From NCBI RefSeq assembly GCF_042697365.1, contig NZ_CP137605.1: DNA of 64,000 nucleotides. One strand, written 5' to 3'. Below the pieces are notes generated by a model that was not told the DNA's origin, did not search any database, and saw only the letters and a list, made by a program, of their open reading frames with translations. This document shows, one piece after another, positions 41,428-49,533 of the stretch. The position numbers were made by a program, and so were the translations under genes. Origin of the DNA: Brucella pseudintermedia (GTDB lineage: Bacteria; Pseudomonadota; Alphaproteobacteria; Rhizobiales; Rhizobiaceae). Position 1 is the first letter of the stretch. Each line of letters opens with the position of its first letter.

Positions 41428-42204
41428 TTAGCGGATGTCGCGACCGATCCACTTCATGGAGATTTTCTCGTAGGTGCCGTCGGCCTTCATGTCGTCGAGG
41501 GCCTTGTTGATCGCATCCTTCAGTTCGGGATTCCCCTTGCGCAGAGCAATGCCGACATTGTCGGTGCCCTGAAGCTCGGGGGTGTCGAGCTGGCGAACCT
41601 TTTCGCCGCTTTCCTTGATGGCGATCAGGATCGGGATATCATCCGAAGCAATGGCGTCTACACGGCCCGAGCGAAGCTCGAGCAGCAATTCCGGAATGCC
41701 CTTATAGGTGCGAACCGTCCAGCCGCCCTGCTCGCGCGCCCACTTGTCGCTGGTTTCGCCAAGTGTAACGGCGATGGTTTTGCCCTGCTTCAGTTCGTCC
41801 ATGGTCTTGACTGGCGAAGCTTCGGCCACGAAGATTCCTCGGCCACCGCGGTAGTATGGGCCAGCAAAATCGACGGCCTTTTCACGCTCCGGGGTGATGC
41901 TCATGCTGCCGACGACCACGTCGAACTTGCCCGCGCGCAGACCCGCAATAATACCATCGAACGCAGTGGTTACGACAATTGGCTTCACACCAAGGCGCTT
42001 GGCGATTTCCGTGCCAATATCGACGTCAAAGCCGACAACCTGGTTTTGGCCGTCAACAAAGCTGAATGGCGGAAAAACGCCGCTCATCCCGATACGCAAT
42101 TCGCCGCTTTGCTTGACCTTTTCGAGATCGTCAGCATGAGCAGGTGCAAGCATCATCAACGCACCGATGCCCGCGGCAATAAGTGAAGACAGAAGAGTTT
42201 TCAT
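41428..42204 (-). CDS. Amino-acid ABC periplasmic binding protein
   Basis: 258 residues. MKTLLSSLIAAGIGALMMLAPAHA is the signal peptide, cleaved before DDLEK. SBP_bac_3 blocks: GELRIGMSGVFPPFSFVDGQNQVVGFDVDIGTEIAKRLG, DGIIAGLRAGKFDVVVGSMSITPERE, and GNPELKDAINKALDDMKADGTY. This is the cystine/glutamine-type subgroup. It heads the five-gene operon that ends in the rocB-like peptidase. It is divergent from an Lrp-family regulator, which probably controls the operon in response to the imported amino acid. Confidence 0.9.
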   Translation of the reverse strand: MKTLLSSLIAAGIGALMMLAPAHADDLEKVKQSGELRIGMSGVFPPFSFVDGQNQVVGFDVDIGTEIAKRLGVKPIVVTTAFDGIIAGLRAGKFDVVVGSMSITPEREKAVDFAGPYYRGGRGIFVAEASPVKTMDELKQGKTIAVTLGETSDKWAREQGGWTVRTYKGIPELLLELRSGRVDAIASDDIPILIAIKESGEKVRQLDTPELQGTDNVGIALRKGNPELKDAINKALDDMKADGTYEKISMKWIGRDIR

Positions 42205-42562
42205 TTCGTTTTCTCCTAGGTGACCCTAACGCGATCACGGGCAATGCCCGTTCCGAACGCCCGGTCGGGCGCATCTTTCCAGATCACCGACGCCTGACAG
42301 GCGGCGGCAAAGCTCTCGGGAAAACAGATTCGGAACGGACAAGACCGTCGCGCCCCGGTTATCCGGGCGCGGGAGAAAGAAAGCTCCATCGATCCACCTC
42401 CGAATTCCCCTTGCCGGTTGGGTTGCTGCTTATCCGGCTTGTTGTTTTCAAGCACGCTAACGGAGCAAAGGATCAACGAAAACGCTAATTCTGTATAGAA
42501 ATGTCCAGTAATCTGCGATAAACGCAATCAAATTGGCGAAATCGTCAAAGGGCGATGTGGCG
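42205..42562. other. 358-bp divergent control region
   Basis: Gene-free interval between the leftward ABC operon and the Lrp-family gene. It must carry both promoters. TGTATAGAA at 42491-42499 could be part of the regulator's -10 region. Candidate Lrp sites (A+T-rich imperfect dyads) lie in 42440-42540, but I cannot define one with confidence. Confidence 0.45.
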
Positions 42563-42979
42563 ATGGATGATCTGGACCAGCGATTAATCTCGGAATTGCG
42601 TATCAACGCACGCGCGTCGATCCCGACGCTTGCGAGCATTCTTGGGGTGGCGCGGGGCACGGTTCAGAGCCGGATGGAACGCCTGATCGCTTCAGGCGTG
42701 ATTGCAGGGTTTACGGTCCGGCTGAAAGACCACGGTTCGACCGACATGATCCGCGGCATCATGATGATCGAACTCACCGGACGAAACATCAAAAGCGTGA
42801 TCGCGACATTGCGTAAAAATCCCGGATTTTCAGCAGTGAACACCACCAACGGAACGTGGGATCTGATCGCCGAGATCGAGGTTCCCAACATGAATGAATT
42901 TCACCGGCTTGTAACAGGTATCCGGGCGATGGACGGTATCGCAAAGTCCGAGACGCATCTCTTTCTCGGACCTGCTTAA
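42563..42979 (+). CDS. Lrp/AsnC-family transcriptional regulator
   Basis: 138 residues from ATG 42563 (AAAGGG 10 bp upstream; GTG 42557 and TTG 42533 are possible). The N-terminal winged helix MDDLDQRLISELRINARASIPTLASILGVARGTVQSRMERL and the C-terminal RAM ligand-binding domain (FTVRLKDHG, GTWDLIAEIEV, RLVTGIRAMDGI) are complete. Lrp proteins form octamers and sense amino acids. Divergent transcription from the ABC/rocB-like operon makes that operon the likely target. Confidence 0.9.
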   Translation: MDDLDQRLISELRINARASIPTLASILGVARGTVQSRMERLIASGVIAGFTVRLKDHGSTDMIRGIMMIELTGRNIKSVIATLRKNPGFSAVNTTNGTWDLIAEIEVPNMNEFHRLVTGIRAMDGIAKSETHLFLGPA

Positions 42980-42991
42980 AATCCCGACTGT

Positions 42992-43654
42992 TTATTCGGC
43001 GGCTTCCGCCACATATCCGAACTGCGTAACGCCTTGCGGCGCGGCGACGCCGGGCAAAACGCGTCCATCATCGATCGGCGCACCCATCTGCGTGGTCATC
43101 GGAATGACGCCTGCCCAGATCGGTAGCGCATAATCGGCTTCGTCATCCTTTGGCGGGCCCGAACGGACTTTCGCCGAGGCTTCGTTCAGTTCCAGTTCGA
43201 GGAGCATGGTGGCCTTCAACTCCTTTGCCATTATCGGGCGCAGTCCTTCCCAGCGGCCGGGAAAGAGGCCGTTTACGAAACTGCGCAAGTGATGTTCCTT
43301 CATCGCGACCTCCGAAACCTTGCGTGCTGTCCCGAAAGCCATGACCGAACGATAATTGCAGGAATGATGAAACGCGGATCGGGCAAGCACCAGCCCGTCG
43401 AGCAGCGTAAAGCTGACGCAGACTTCAGCTTCATCGCAGCTTTCCAGCATTCGGCTGGCGGACGACCCATGCCAGTAGATGAAATTGCCTTCTCGCCAGA
43501 CAAGCGTGGGCGTGACATAGGGCGTTCCGTTGAACACATAGGCGACATGCGCCAAAGGCTGGGCATCGATGATTGCATGAACCGTGGCTGCGTCATAGGC
43601 GCCGCGTTCGTGCAGGCGCTTTACGCGGCTGCGTTCGGTGGGGGCTTTCGTCAT
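42992..43654 (-). CDS. Pyridoxamine 5'-phosphate oxidase-like flavin-binding protein
   Basis: 220 residues from ATG 43654. The split-barrel FMN-binding fold is seen in AHVAYVFNGTPYVTPTLVWREGNFIYWHGSSASRMLES and VCVSFTLLDGLVLARSAFHHSCNYRSVMAFG. The C-terminal VRSGPPKDDEADYALPIWAGVIPM is conserved in the PNPOx-like subgroup that often sits beside MocR regulators. It overlaps no neighbour and is divergent from a MocR gene, so it is probably controlled by it. True PNPOx activity is doubtful because the protein lacks the PNP-binding C-terminus. Confidence 0.82.
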   Translation of the reverse strand: MTKAPTERSRVKRLHERGAYDAATVHAIIDAQPLAHVAYVFNGTPYVTPTLVWREGNFIYWHGSSASRMLESCDEAEVCVSFTLLDGLVLARSAFHHSCNYRSVMAFGTARKVSEVAMKEHHLRSFVNGLFPGRWEGLRPIMAKELKATMLLELELNEASAKVRSGPPKDDEADYALPIWAGVIPMTTQMGAPIDDGRVLPGVAAPQGVTQFGYVAEAAE

Positions 43655-43695
43655 GGCCGATATTTCTCCTTTATGTCCGGCCAAATTGCCTGCAT

Positions 43696-43719
43696 AGTGG
43701 CCTTAATAAAATAGCCACT
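43696..43719. promoter_or_regulatory. Inverted repeat, candidate MocR operator
   Basis: AGTGGC (43696-43701) and GCCACT (43714-43719), 12 bp apart, flank the A+T-rich core TTAATAAAAT in the 81-bp space between the divergent flavin-binding and MocR genes. The core could be the -10 element of either gene, so a bound regulator would repress both. Confidence 0.5.
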
Positions 43720-43735
43720 TCAAGCGATTTCGAAG

Positions 43736-45157
43736 ATGCCAATTTTCAATACACTTCCAGAACTCGGTATAGATCGCACCAGCGATATTCCGCTTACCGC
43801 CCAATTGGTAGAGCAGATCAGGCAAGCCGTTCTGGCTGGACGGCTAAAGCCCAATGCCCGGCTGCCGTCCACCCGCGCCTTGTCTTTGGAGCTGGGCTTG
43901 TCGCGAACAACTGTCCTCGCAGCATTCGATCAGTTGATTGCCGAAGGCTATCTGGAGGGACGGCTGGGGTCGGGCACCCATGTCACTGCGGAGCTTCCCG
44001 ATAGTAGCCTGACCGTAAATCAACTGCCCGTCCGCGTAATAAGCCAGCCGCAGATTCATCAGGAGCACCCGAAACCCTTTCGCCTCGGCGTGTTCGACAG
44101 CGAGCATTTCCCTCACGATGAGTGGGGAAAACTACTGGGGCACATCTGGCGCAAGCCTTCCCCGGACCTGTTGAGCAGCGACGATATATTTGGATTTTAT
44201 CCTTTGCGTTCATCGTTGGCCCGGCATTTGCACGAATGGCGCGGCATGATCGTGTCGCCGGAGCAGATCATCATAACCGGCGGCAGCGCAGACGCCTTTT
44301 CACTCGTCCGGGAAGCATTGTTCGCCCCTGGCGACAGGCTGTGGATGGAAGAACCGGGATATCCACCGGCGCGCAAAATCCTGGGTGTCAATGGCCTCGA
44401 CATCATTCCTGTGCCGGTTGATGGCGCAGGCCTCGACGTTTCCGCCGGCCGGGACAAGGCTGACGATGCGCGCGGCGCTTTCGTTACACCTGCGCGACAT
44501 CACCCGACAGGCGTAACCATGACATTGGGGCGCCGTCTGGAATTGATTGCCTGGGCAAGAGAACGGGACGCGATAATCATCGAGGACGATTACGATAGCG
44601 AGCATCGTTATGTAGGCCAGCCTCTCCCGGCACTGTTGTCGCTGGACCCTGACCGTATTCTTTATATCGGGAGCTTCTCCAAGGTCTTCTCGCCTCTCTT
44701 GCGGCTCGGTTTTCTGATCGTGCCGTCGCATAAAGTGGCCCAATTTCGAGAATTGCGGCAGACTTTGTTTCCCGCGCCTTCGCCGCTGGCACAGCCAGCT
44801 CTAGCCGCATTTATTGAAACAGGAGCTTTTGCGCAGCACATAAGACGTATGCGCCGCATCCATGCCTCGCGCCGCCGTAAACTCATAGCAGCACTTGCAC
44901 CCGGTGAACCGGACCTGTTTCGAATTGAAGCCCCACCTGCCGGACTATCCTTGCTGCTAGCTTTGCCAGACGGGCAAAGCGACATAGATCTCGCATCCGT
45001 TCTGGCAGAGGCTGACATTGAGGTTCATCCGCTATCGACGCTTTTTACGAAACTGACACCGCGTCAGGGGCTTATCCTCGGTTTTTCAGGCTTTGATGAA
45101 ACCACATTGGAGAAATCTGCAACAGCCTTGATAAAAATTCTCAAACAGTCGATTTAG
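43736..45157 (+). CDS. MocR-family PLP-dependent transcriptional regulator
   Basis: 473 residues. The N-terminal GntR winged helix (residues 15-80) includes PLTAQLVEQIRQAVLAGRLKPNARLPSTRALSLELGLSRTTV. The C-terminal fold type I aminotransferase-like domain has EEPGYPPARKI, VTPARHHPTGVTMT, IIEDDYDSEHRY and the PLP-binding lysine in YIGSFSKVFSPLLRLGF. MocR proteins use PLP as an effector, not as a catalyst. It is divergent from a flavin-binding protein gene with an inverted repeat between, so this gene pair likely responds to PLP or an amine. Confidence 0.9.
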   Translation: MPIFNTLPELGIDRTSDIPLTAQLVEQIRQAVLAGRLKPNARLPSTRALSLELGLSRTTVLAAFDQLIAEGYLEGRLGSGTHVTAELPDSSLTVNQLPVRVISQPQIHQEHPKPFRLGVFDSEHFPHDEWGKLLGHIWRKPSPDLLSSDDIFGFYPLRSSLARHLHEWRGMIVSPEQIIITGGSADAFSLVREALFAPGDRLWMEEPGYPPARKILGVNGLDIIPVPVDGAGLDVSAGRDKADDARGAFVTPARHHPTGVTMTLGRRLELIAWARERDAIIIEDDYDSEHRYVGQPLPALLSLDPDRILYIGSFSKVFSPLLRLGFLIVPSHKVAQFRELRQTLFPAPSPLAQPALAAFIETGAFAQHIRRMRRIHASRRRKLIAALAPGEPDLFRIEAPPAGLSLLLALPDGQSDIDLASVLAEADIEVHPLSTLFTKLTPRQGLILGFSGFDETTLEKSATALIKILKQSI

Positions 45158-45239
45158 AGCCTTCGCATTAGCAATTTCGTAAACTTTGGATTCAGCTTTT
45201 CCCCGTAAGCTTTGAATAGCAATTAGCTCGGGAGGAGCG

Positions 45240-46340
45240 TTGCAGCCCATTTGTTTTGCGTTACGGGTGCTCATGCGTTCTTCGGTTGTATCAGTCATTG
45301 CCCTTGCCTGCGCCGCTTTGACGGGCTGTACGTCAAGCTCGGGCGTCGACAGCATCATGCTCCAGTCGAAAACCTCGGCCGAGACCACAAGTTCGGTGGT
45401 CCGCCCGGTTCCACCCGCCCCCTTGAGCGAAATGGCGAGCACGCCCCAGCCAATGCCTCCGGCAAGTCAGGAAGAAGTGCTGGCATGGGCTGGCCCTATT
45501 CCAGATGCCGGTCCGTTCAAGGCGGAGCCGCCAGCTCCCCTTACGCCGCGACCACAGCCACAGGAACGTCCGCAGGCCCGGATTTCGGTGCCCACGCCGG
45601 AGGTTGCAGCCTATCCGCCTGTTCGCCTTGCACCGCAGGAGCGCTCCAAAATTTACAGCCATCGCTTTCGCGATGCGAAACCCATCAATTTCGGGCGCTC
45701 GTCGCCGCGCAAGCTGGCAGTGCATGGCGTGGACGTATCGCGCTGGCAGGGCGATATTGATTGGGCGAAACTGCGCACGCAGGGCGCAAACTTCGCCTAT
45801 ATCAAGGCAACCGACGGCGGAGATCATCTCGACCCCATGTTCCGCAAGAACTGGCGCGAGGCGAAGGCGGCAGGCATCAAGCGTGGCGCCTATCACTTCT
45901 TCTATTGGTGCCGTGTAGCAAGCCAGCAGGCCGATTGGTTCATCCGCAATGTTCCCAAGGAAGCCGATGCGCTTCCTCCAGTCATCGATGTGGAATGGAA
46001 CGGCGATTCTTCCTGCAAGAGACGGCCATCTCCGGCACAGGTGCGGGAAAAGATGCAGGTCTTCATGGACAAGCTGGAGCAGCATTATGGCAAGCGACCG
46101 ATCATCTATACTGCCCCGGATTTCTACGACGACAATTTGAAAGGTGCTTTCACCAATTATCCTTTCTGGTTGCGTGCAGTTGCCCAGCATCCGTCCAAGG
46201 TCTATCCGGGGCGCCCATGGACCTTCTGGCAGTATTCTGGATCGGGCCTGTCGCAGGGCGTTAACGGCAAGATCGACCTCAACGTCTTCCACGGTTCGGA
46301 AGACGACTGGCACAGATGGCTGGCGCGTGCAGCCAGCTAA
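45240..46340 (+). CDS. GH25-family lysozyme-like lipoprotein
   Basis: 366 residues from TTG 45240, supported by GGGAGGAG 3 bp upstream; ATG 45273 would give a shorter signal. The signal ends in a lipobox, LTGC, so the protein is probably lipid-anchored. Residues 30-155 are a Pro-rich linker (APLSEMASTPQPMPPAS). The GH25 domain covers about residues 155-360: HGVDVSRWQGDIDW holds the first Asp, PPVIDVEWNGD the catalytic Asp and Glu, and PWTFWQYSGSG the aromatic cleft. It hydrolyses peptidoglycan, probably in the periplasm. Confidence 0.88.
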   Translation: MQPICFALRVLMRSSVVSVIALACAALTGCTSSSGVDSIMLQSKTSAETTSSVVRPVPPAPLSEMASTPQPMPPASQEEVLAWAGPIPDAGPFKAEPPAPLTPRPQPQERPQARISVPTPEVAAYPPVRLAPQERSKIYSHRFRDAKPINFGRSSPRKLAVHGVDVSRWQGDIDWAKLRTQGANFAYIKATDGGDHLDPMFRKNWREAKAAGIKRGAYHFFYWCRVASQQADWFIRNVPKEADALPPVIDVEWNGDSSCKRRPSPAQVREKMQVFMDKLEQHYGKRPIIYTAPDFYDDNLKGAFTNYPFWLRAVAQHPSKVYPGRPWTFWQYSGSGLSQGVNGKIDLNVFHGSEDDWHRWLARAAS

Positions 46341-46488
46341 TGGCCCTCGAAGCTGGCAAGACGCCCGTTTGAATGTTATGAGATCATATCAGGGATAACC
46401 GAAGCTTTGCCTCGAAACCCGGCATGCAACATCGCCATGCCGGGACATTGGTCGCCCGCATGGTGTTACCATGAAAGGGACGACAAAC

Positions 46489-47655
46489 ATGGACATCCGG
46501 ATATTTGTGCTGGCGCTGGCGACGTTCGTTACCGGCACCGCCGAGAATATCATTGTAGGTATTCTTCCAGGCATCGCCAGCGGCTTGGACGTTTCCGTCA
46601 GCGCCGCTGGCCAACTGACGTCTATTTTCTCGATTACCTTTGCGCTTGCCGCTCCGCTGCTGCTCATCCTCACTACGCGGCTTGAGCGGAAAGCTATTCT
46701 GGTCTCTGCGTTGGGTGTTTTCATCGCGAGCAATATCGCCGCGAGCTTGAGCCCCAACTACGGGGTCCTGTTTGCCGCGCGTATCGGGATGGCTGCGGCA
46801 AGCGCAGCCGTTTGCCTGATTGCCACGATGCTGGCGACGGAATTGGTCGATCCGGCAATGCGCGGGCGCGCCATCGGAATCATATTCATGGGTATCAGCG
46901 GATCGATGGTTGCAGGTGTCCCCACAGGAATGATTGTCAATGAGTGGCTGGGCTGGCGCGCAGTTTTCTTGTGCCTCGCATCCGCAGCAGCCTTGGTTCA
47001 GCTCCTTTCAATGTGGGCATTGGCCAGCACGGGGCGCAGCCAGCGCGGCTTGCCGCCCTATATGCCGCACCTGAGGTCCTTCCGGCTGGTATCGGCGCAG
47101 CTGGTTTCCATCCTCATGATTGGCGGCCACTTCGTGCTGTTCGCTTATCTCGCACCCTACCTTCTGGAAGCAGTGCATATCTCTTCGCAGAGAATTATAT
47201 GGGCCATGCTGGCTTTTGGACTGGCCGGCATGACAGGTGGCTATCTCGGCGGTCTGCTCGCCGATAAGCTATCGCCGCGACTGGCCGTCGTGCTGACACC
47301 GTTCCTCTACCTGACGGCGTTGATGGCGATACCGTTTGCGATCAGCTCCAGCACTGCTTTCGGTGCGGTATTGATGATCTGGGCTTGTTTGAGCTGGATG
47401 ATATCACCGGTGGTACAAAGTTTTCTCATTGCGACCGATCCCGAAACGGCAGAGGCCGGTGTCGGGATCAACCTCTCCGCCATGCATCTGGGCGTGGCCT
47501 TGGGCACGGCGACAGGCGGGCTTGCGTTAGAATACATATCGTTGCAGACCCTGCCCTGGACAGGGTCCGTTCTGGTCGCGCTGTCCTTGCTATGCGCTCT
47601 TAACGCTTCCCGATCTTTTCAAGGTCGTATGGCGTCGATTGGTACATCTCGTTGA
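46489..47655 (+). CDS. Major facilitator superfamily transporter (DHA1 type)
   Basis: 388 residues from ATG 46489, preferred over the ATG six codons upstream because AAAGGGA lies 8 bp before it. Twelve transmembrane segments are predicted, beginning IFVLALATFVTGTAENIIVG. The A-like loop LTTRLERKAILV after segment 2 and RGRAIGIIFMGISGSMVAGVPTGMIV (antiporter motif C-like) in segment 5 indicate a drug/metabolite exporter of the AraJ/NepI type. The end overlaps the convergent metA by 56 bp. Substrate unknown. Confidence 0.86.
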   Translation: MDIRIFVLALATFVTGTAENIIVGILPGIASGLDVSVSAAGQLTSIFSITFALAAPLLLILTTRLERKAILVSALGVFIASNIAASLSPNYGVLFAARIGMAAASAAVCLIATMLATELVDPAMRGRAIGIIFMGISGSMVAGVPTGMIVNEWLGWRAVFLCLASAAALVQLLSMWALASTGRSQRGLPPYMPHLRSFRLVSAQLVSILMIGGHFVLFAYLAPYLLEAVHISSQRIIWAMLAFGLAGMTGGYLGGLLADKLSPRLAVVLTPFLYLTALMAIPFAISSSTAFGAVLMIWACLSWMISPVVQSFLIATDPETAEAGVGINLSAMHLGVALGTATGGLALEYISLQTLPWTGSVLVALSLLCALNASRSFQGRMASIGTSR

Positions 47656-48520
47656 TCCAGTTTCCGAACAGAAGATGCGCGTGGCTGCGCCAGCGATTTT
47701 CCGGCTGGCGCGTCGCGTCGTCTCCGGGGAAATAGTTTGCCGGAACCTTCGTGTCAGGCTGGACCTGAATGTCGCGGAAATACTCATCGGCAAGCGATGT
47801 GGTGTCATACTCCACATGATTGAACATATGCAGTGAGCGGTGAAGCGGGTCGTCCAACAGGCAGAGGCCCGTCTCCGGACTGTCAACCAGCACCTTCAGC
47901 CCGCTATTCGCTGGAATGTCGCTTTTGCGTACCTCGGTCCAGCGTGAAACCGGGATTTTGAAATCGTCTGAAAATCCGCGGAGGTATGGCGAAGACGGCG
48001 CAAGGTTGCGCTGGCTATAGACACCTGACGCCTTGTTCGGCAGTTCATACTTGCCCATGCCATGGAAATGATGCACAGCGGCCTGCGCCGCCCAACATAT
48101 ATTCAACGTCCGGTGCACATGGGTCTGGGTCCAGTCGAAAACACGCTGCATTTCGTCCCAATAGGTAACTTCCTCGAATTCGAGACGCTCGACCGGAGCA
48201 CCCGTGATGACAAAGCCATCAAAGCGTTGATCCTGCACGTCTTCCCATGGCTGATAGAAGGACAGCATGTGATCGGCGGGCGTGTGGCGCGCCACATGAT
48301 TGGTGATCCGAACAAGGGTCAGCTCCACCTGCAACGGCGTCGCGCCGAGAAGGCGCGCAATCTGCGTCTCGGTGGTGACCTTGTTAGGCATCAGGTTGAG
48401 AAGACCGATCTTCAGCGGACGAATATCCTGACGAATGGCATCTGCTTCTCGCATCACCATAACGCCCTCGGCCTCGAGAACACTGGTTGCTGGCAGATCG
48501 TCAGGAATTTTAATCGGCAT
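47600..48520 (-). CDS. metA: Homoserine O-acyltransferase MetA, probably acetyltransferase
   Basis: 306 residues. The catalytic triad matches E. coli numbering exactly: C142 in NICWAAQAA, H235 and E237 in HMFNHVEYD. Residue 111 is Glu (GAPVERLEF), where E. coli succinyltransferase has Gly. Glu111 is the marker of acetyl-CoA-using MetA enzymes, so this is more likely homoserine O-acetyltransferase than succinyltransferase. It starts methionine synthesis. A 5' leader of over 140 bp carries an S-box-like aptamer and a hairpin over the start region. Its 3' end overlaps the convergent MFS gene by 56 bp. Confidence 0.92.
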   Translation of the reverse strand: MPIKIPDDLPATSVLEAEGVMVMREADAIRQDIRPLKIGLLNLMPNKVTTETQIARLLGATPLQVELTLVRITNHVARHTPADHMLSFYQPWEDVQDQRFDGFVITGAPVERLEFEEVTYWDEMQRVFDWTQTHVHRTLNICWAAQAAVHHFHGMGKYELPNKASGVYSQRNLAPSSPYLRGFSDDFKIPVSRWTEVRKSDIPANSGLKVLVDSPETGLCLLDDPLHRSLHMFNHVEYDTTSLADEYFRDIQVQPDTKVPANYFPGDDATRQPENRWRSHAHLLFGNWINEMYQSTPYDLEKIGKR

Positions 48521-48521
48521 G

Positions 48522-48558
48522 TCGCGTCGGTCCCTAGTTTATGTTGGAGCTGACGCGA
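48522..48558 (-). promoter_or_regulatory. Start-proximal hairpin in the metA leader
   Basis: On the mRNA strand TCGCGTC (48558-48552) pairs with GACGCGA (48528-48522), which ends one base before the ATG. The AGGGA Shine-Dalgarno (48533-48529 region) lies in the 23-nt loop next to the 3' arm. Formed, it could hinder ribosome access. It is the likely expression platform for the aptamer upstream. Confidence 0.55.
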
Positions 48559-48589
48559 GTGGCTTCATCCGTATATTTGCCGGTTTGGC

Positions 48590-48668
48590 CACATCCTCCC
48601 TTTAAAGAGAGTACCACCTTGCCCGGAGAGGCAGGTTGGCGTTGGGCGTCGCCCCAACTCTTGATGTG
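48590..48668 (-). promoter_or_regulatory. S-box-like (SAM-I clan) riboswitch candidate before metA
   Basis: Reading the mRNA: P1 CACAUC (48668-48663) closes with GAUGUG (48595-48590). It is followed by AAGAG; P2 GUUGGG (48658-48653) with CCCAAC (48646-48641); P3 GCCAACCUGCC (from 48640) with GGGCAAGGUGGU (to 48613); and P4 CUCUC with GGGAG. AUCAAGAG, the CAACC/AAGGUG helix and the closing GAUG are S-box signature positions, with GCC/GGU covarying against the usual GGC/GCC. P2 is short and lacks the usual internal kink and pseudoknot, so this is a reduced or variant form. Ligand SAM is inferred from the gene. Confidence 0.6.
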
Positions 48669-48810
48669 ATGTCACTTCTACTCAAACTCTTTCGGAGTAG
48701 CAATAGGGTTTAGATGTCACCTCGAAGTGTATAGGAATTTCCTTTTCCACGAACTGGCCGGAGCGCACAAGCAGCACCGCCGCAGACGCGGAATTTGGAA
48801 TCAACGACCT

Positions 48811-49533
48811 TTATATATGGCCGATTGCGGCTTTTAGCTCCCTTACGCGCCGGGCTGACGTTCGAAAGGATCGTTCTGCAGCGAAACCGAAGGCGATTGC
48901 ACGAGAATCCTTTTCTTCGACTGAAACGCGACATGAAGCATGAACTTCCGTCGCGCCGGTTACTTCTAGTATCCGACCTATATTTCCCGGACTGACGCCG
49001 CTGCCTGGCATGATGCTGATGCGCTTGTCGGCTATTCCCGCCAGCCGCCGCAAGTTGTCCAGTCCGTCTTCCGCGGTTCGCGAAAGACCGGATGTCAGGA
49101 TGCGTTCGAAGCCGAGCGCAACTGCCTGCTCCAGCGCTCTTTCTGCTTCGGGCACGAGATCAAAGGCGCGGTGGAGCGTGGTTCCGAGACCTTTTGCTTC
49201 CGCGATCAGTCTTTCCAGCAAGGCAACATCCAGGGAACCGTCCCCGAGCGAAGCGCCCAGGACGACGCCTGCCAAACCGGCATTTCTGGCATTGTTGATA
49301 TCTGCCGCCATGATGGCTTCGTCTTCAGCCGAGAAACAAAAGCTGCCCGCACGGGGCCGGATCATAGCGTAGACTGGAATCGGCACTTTTGAAGCAAGCT
49401 CCATCAATGCCTGCGAGGGCGTCAAGCCGCCCAGGTCAAGGGCGGAACAGAGTTCGATGCGATCCGCGCCGCCTTCGATCGCCGAATGTAGGCCTTCGGC
49501 GCTATCCACGCAGACTTCGAGTAACACGCTCAC
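48811..49533 (-). CDS. cutC: CutC-family protein
   Basis: 240 residues, starting MSVLLEVCVDSAEGLHSAIEGGADRIELCSAL, the hallmark CutC N-terminus of a TIM-barrel. TPSQALM, VYAMIRPRAGSFCFS, and LTSGLSRTAEDGL follow in the usual order, with GATEVHASCR near the C-terminus. It was named for copper homeostasis, though a direct copper role is disputed. It overlaps the ROK kinase gene upstream by 4 bp (ATGA), so the pair is coupled; the C-terminus extends to 48811, 143 bp from the metA leader start. Confidence 0.9.
   Translation of the reverse strand: MSVLLEVCVDSAEGLHSAIEGGADRIELCSALDLGGLTPSQALMELASKVPIPVYAMIRPRAGSFCFSAEDEAIMAADINNARNAGLAGVVLGASLGDGSLDVALLERLIAEAKGLGTTLHRAFDLVPEAERALEQAVALGFERILTSGLSRTAEDGLDNLRRLAGIADKRISIMPGSGVSPGNIGRILEVTGATEVHASCRVSVEEKDSRAIAFGFAAERSFRTSARRVRELKAAIGHI

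Noticed and set aside
48521..48720. SAM-II riboswitch before metA
   Set aside because: Expected for alphaproteobacterial metA, but the GCUAAA-type pseudoknot core could not be found; the fold fits a SAM-I-like design better.
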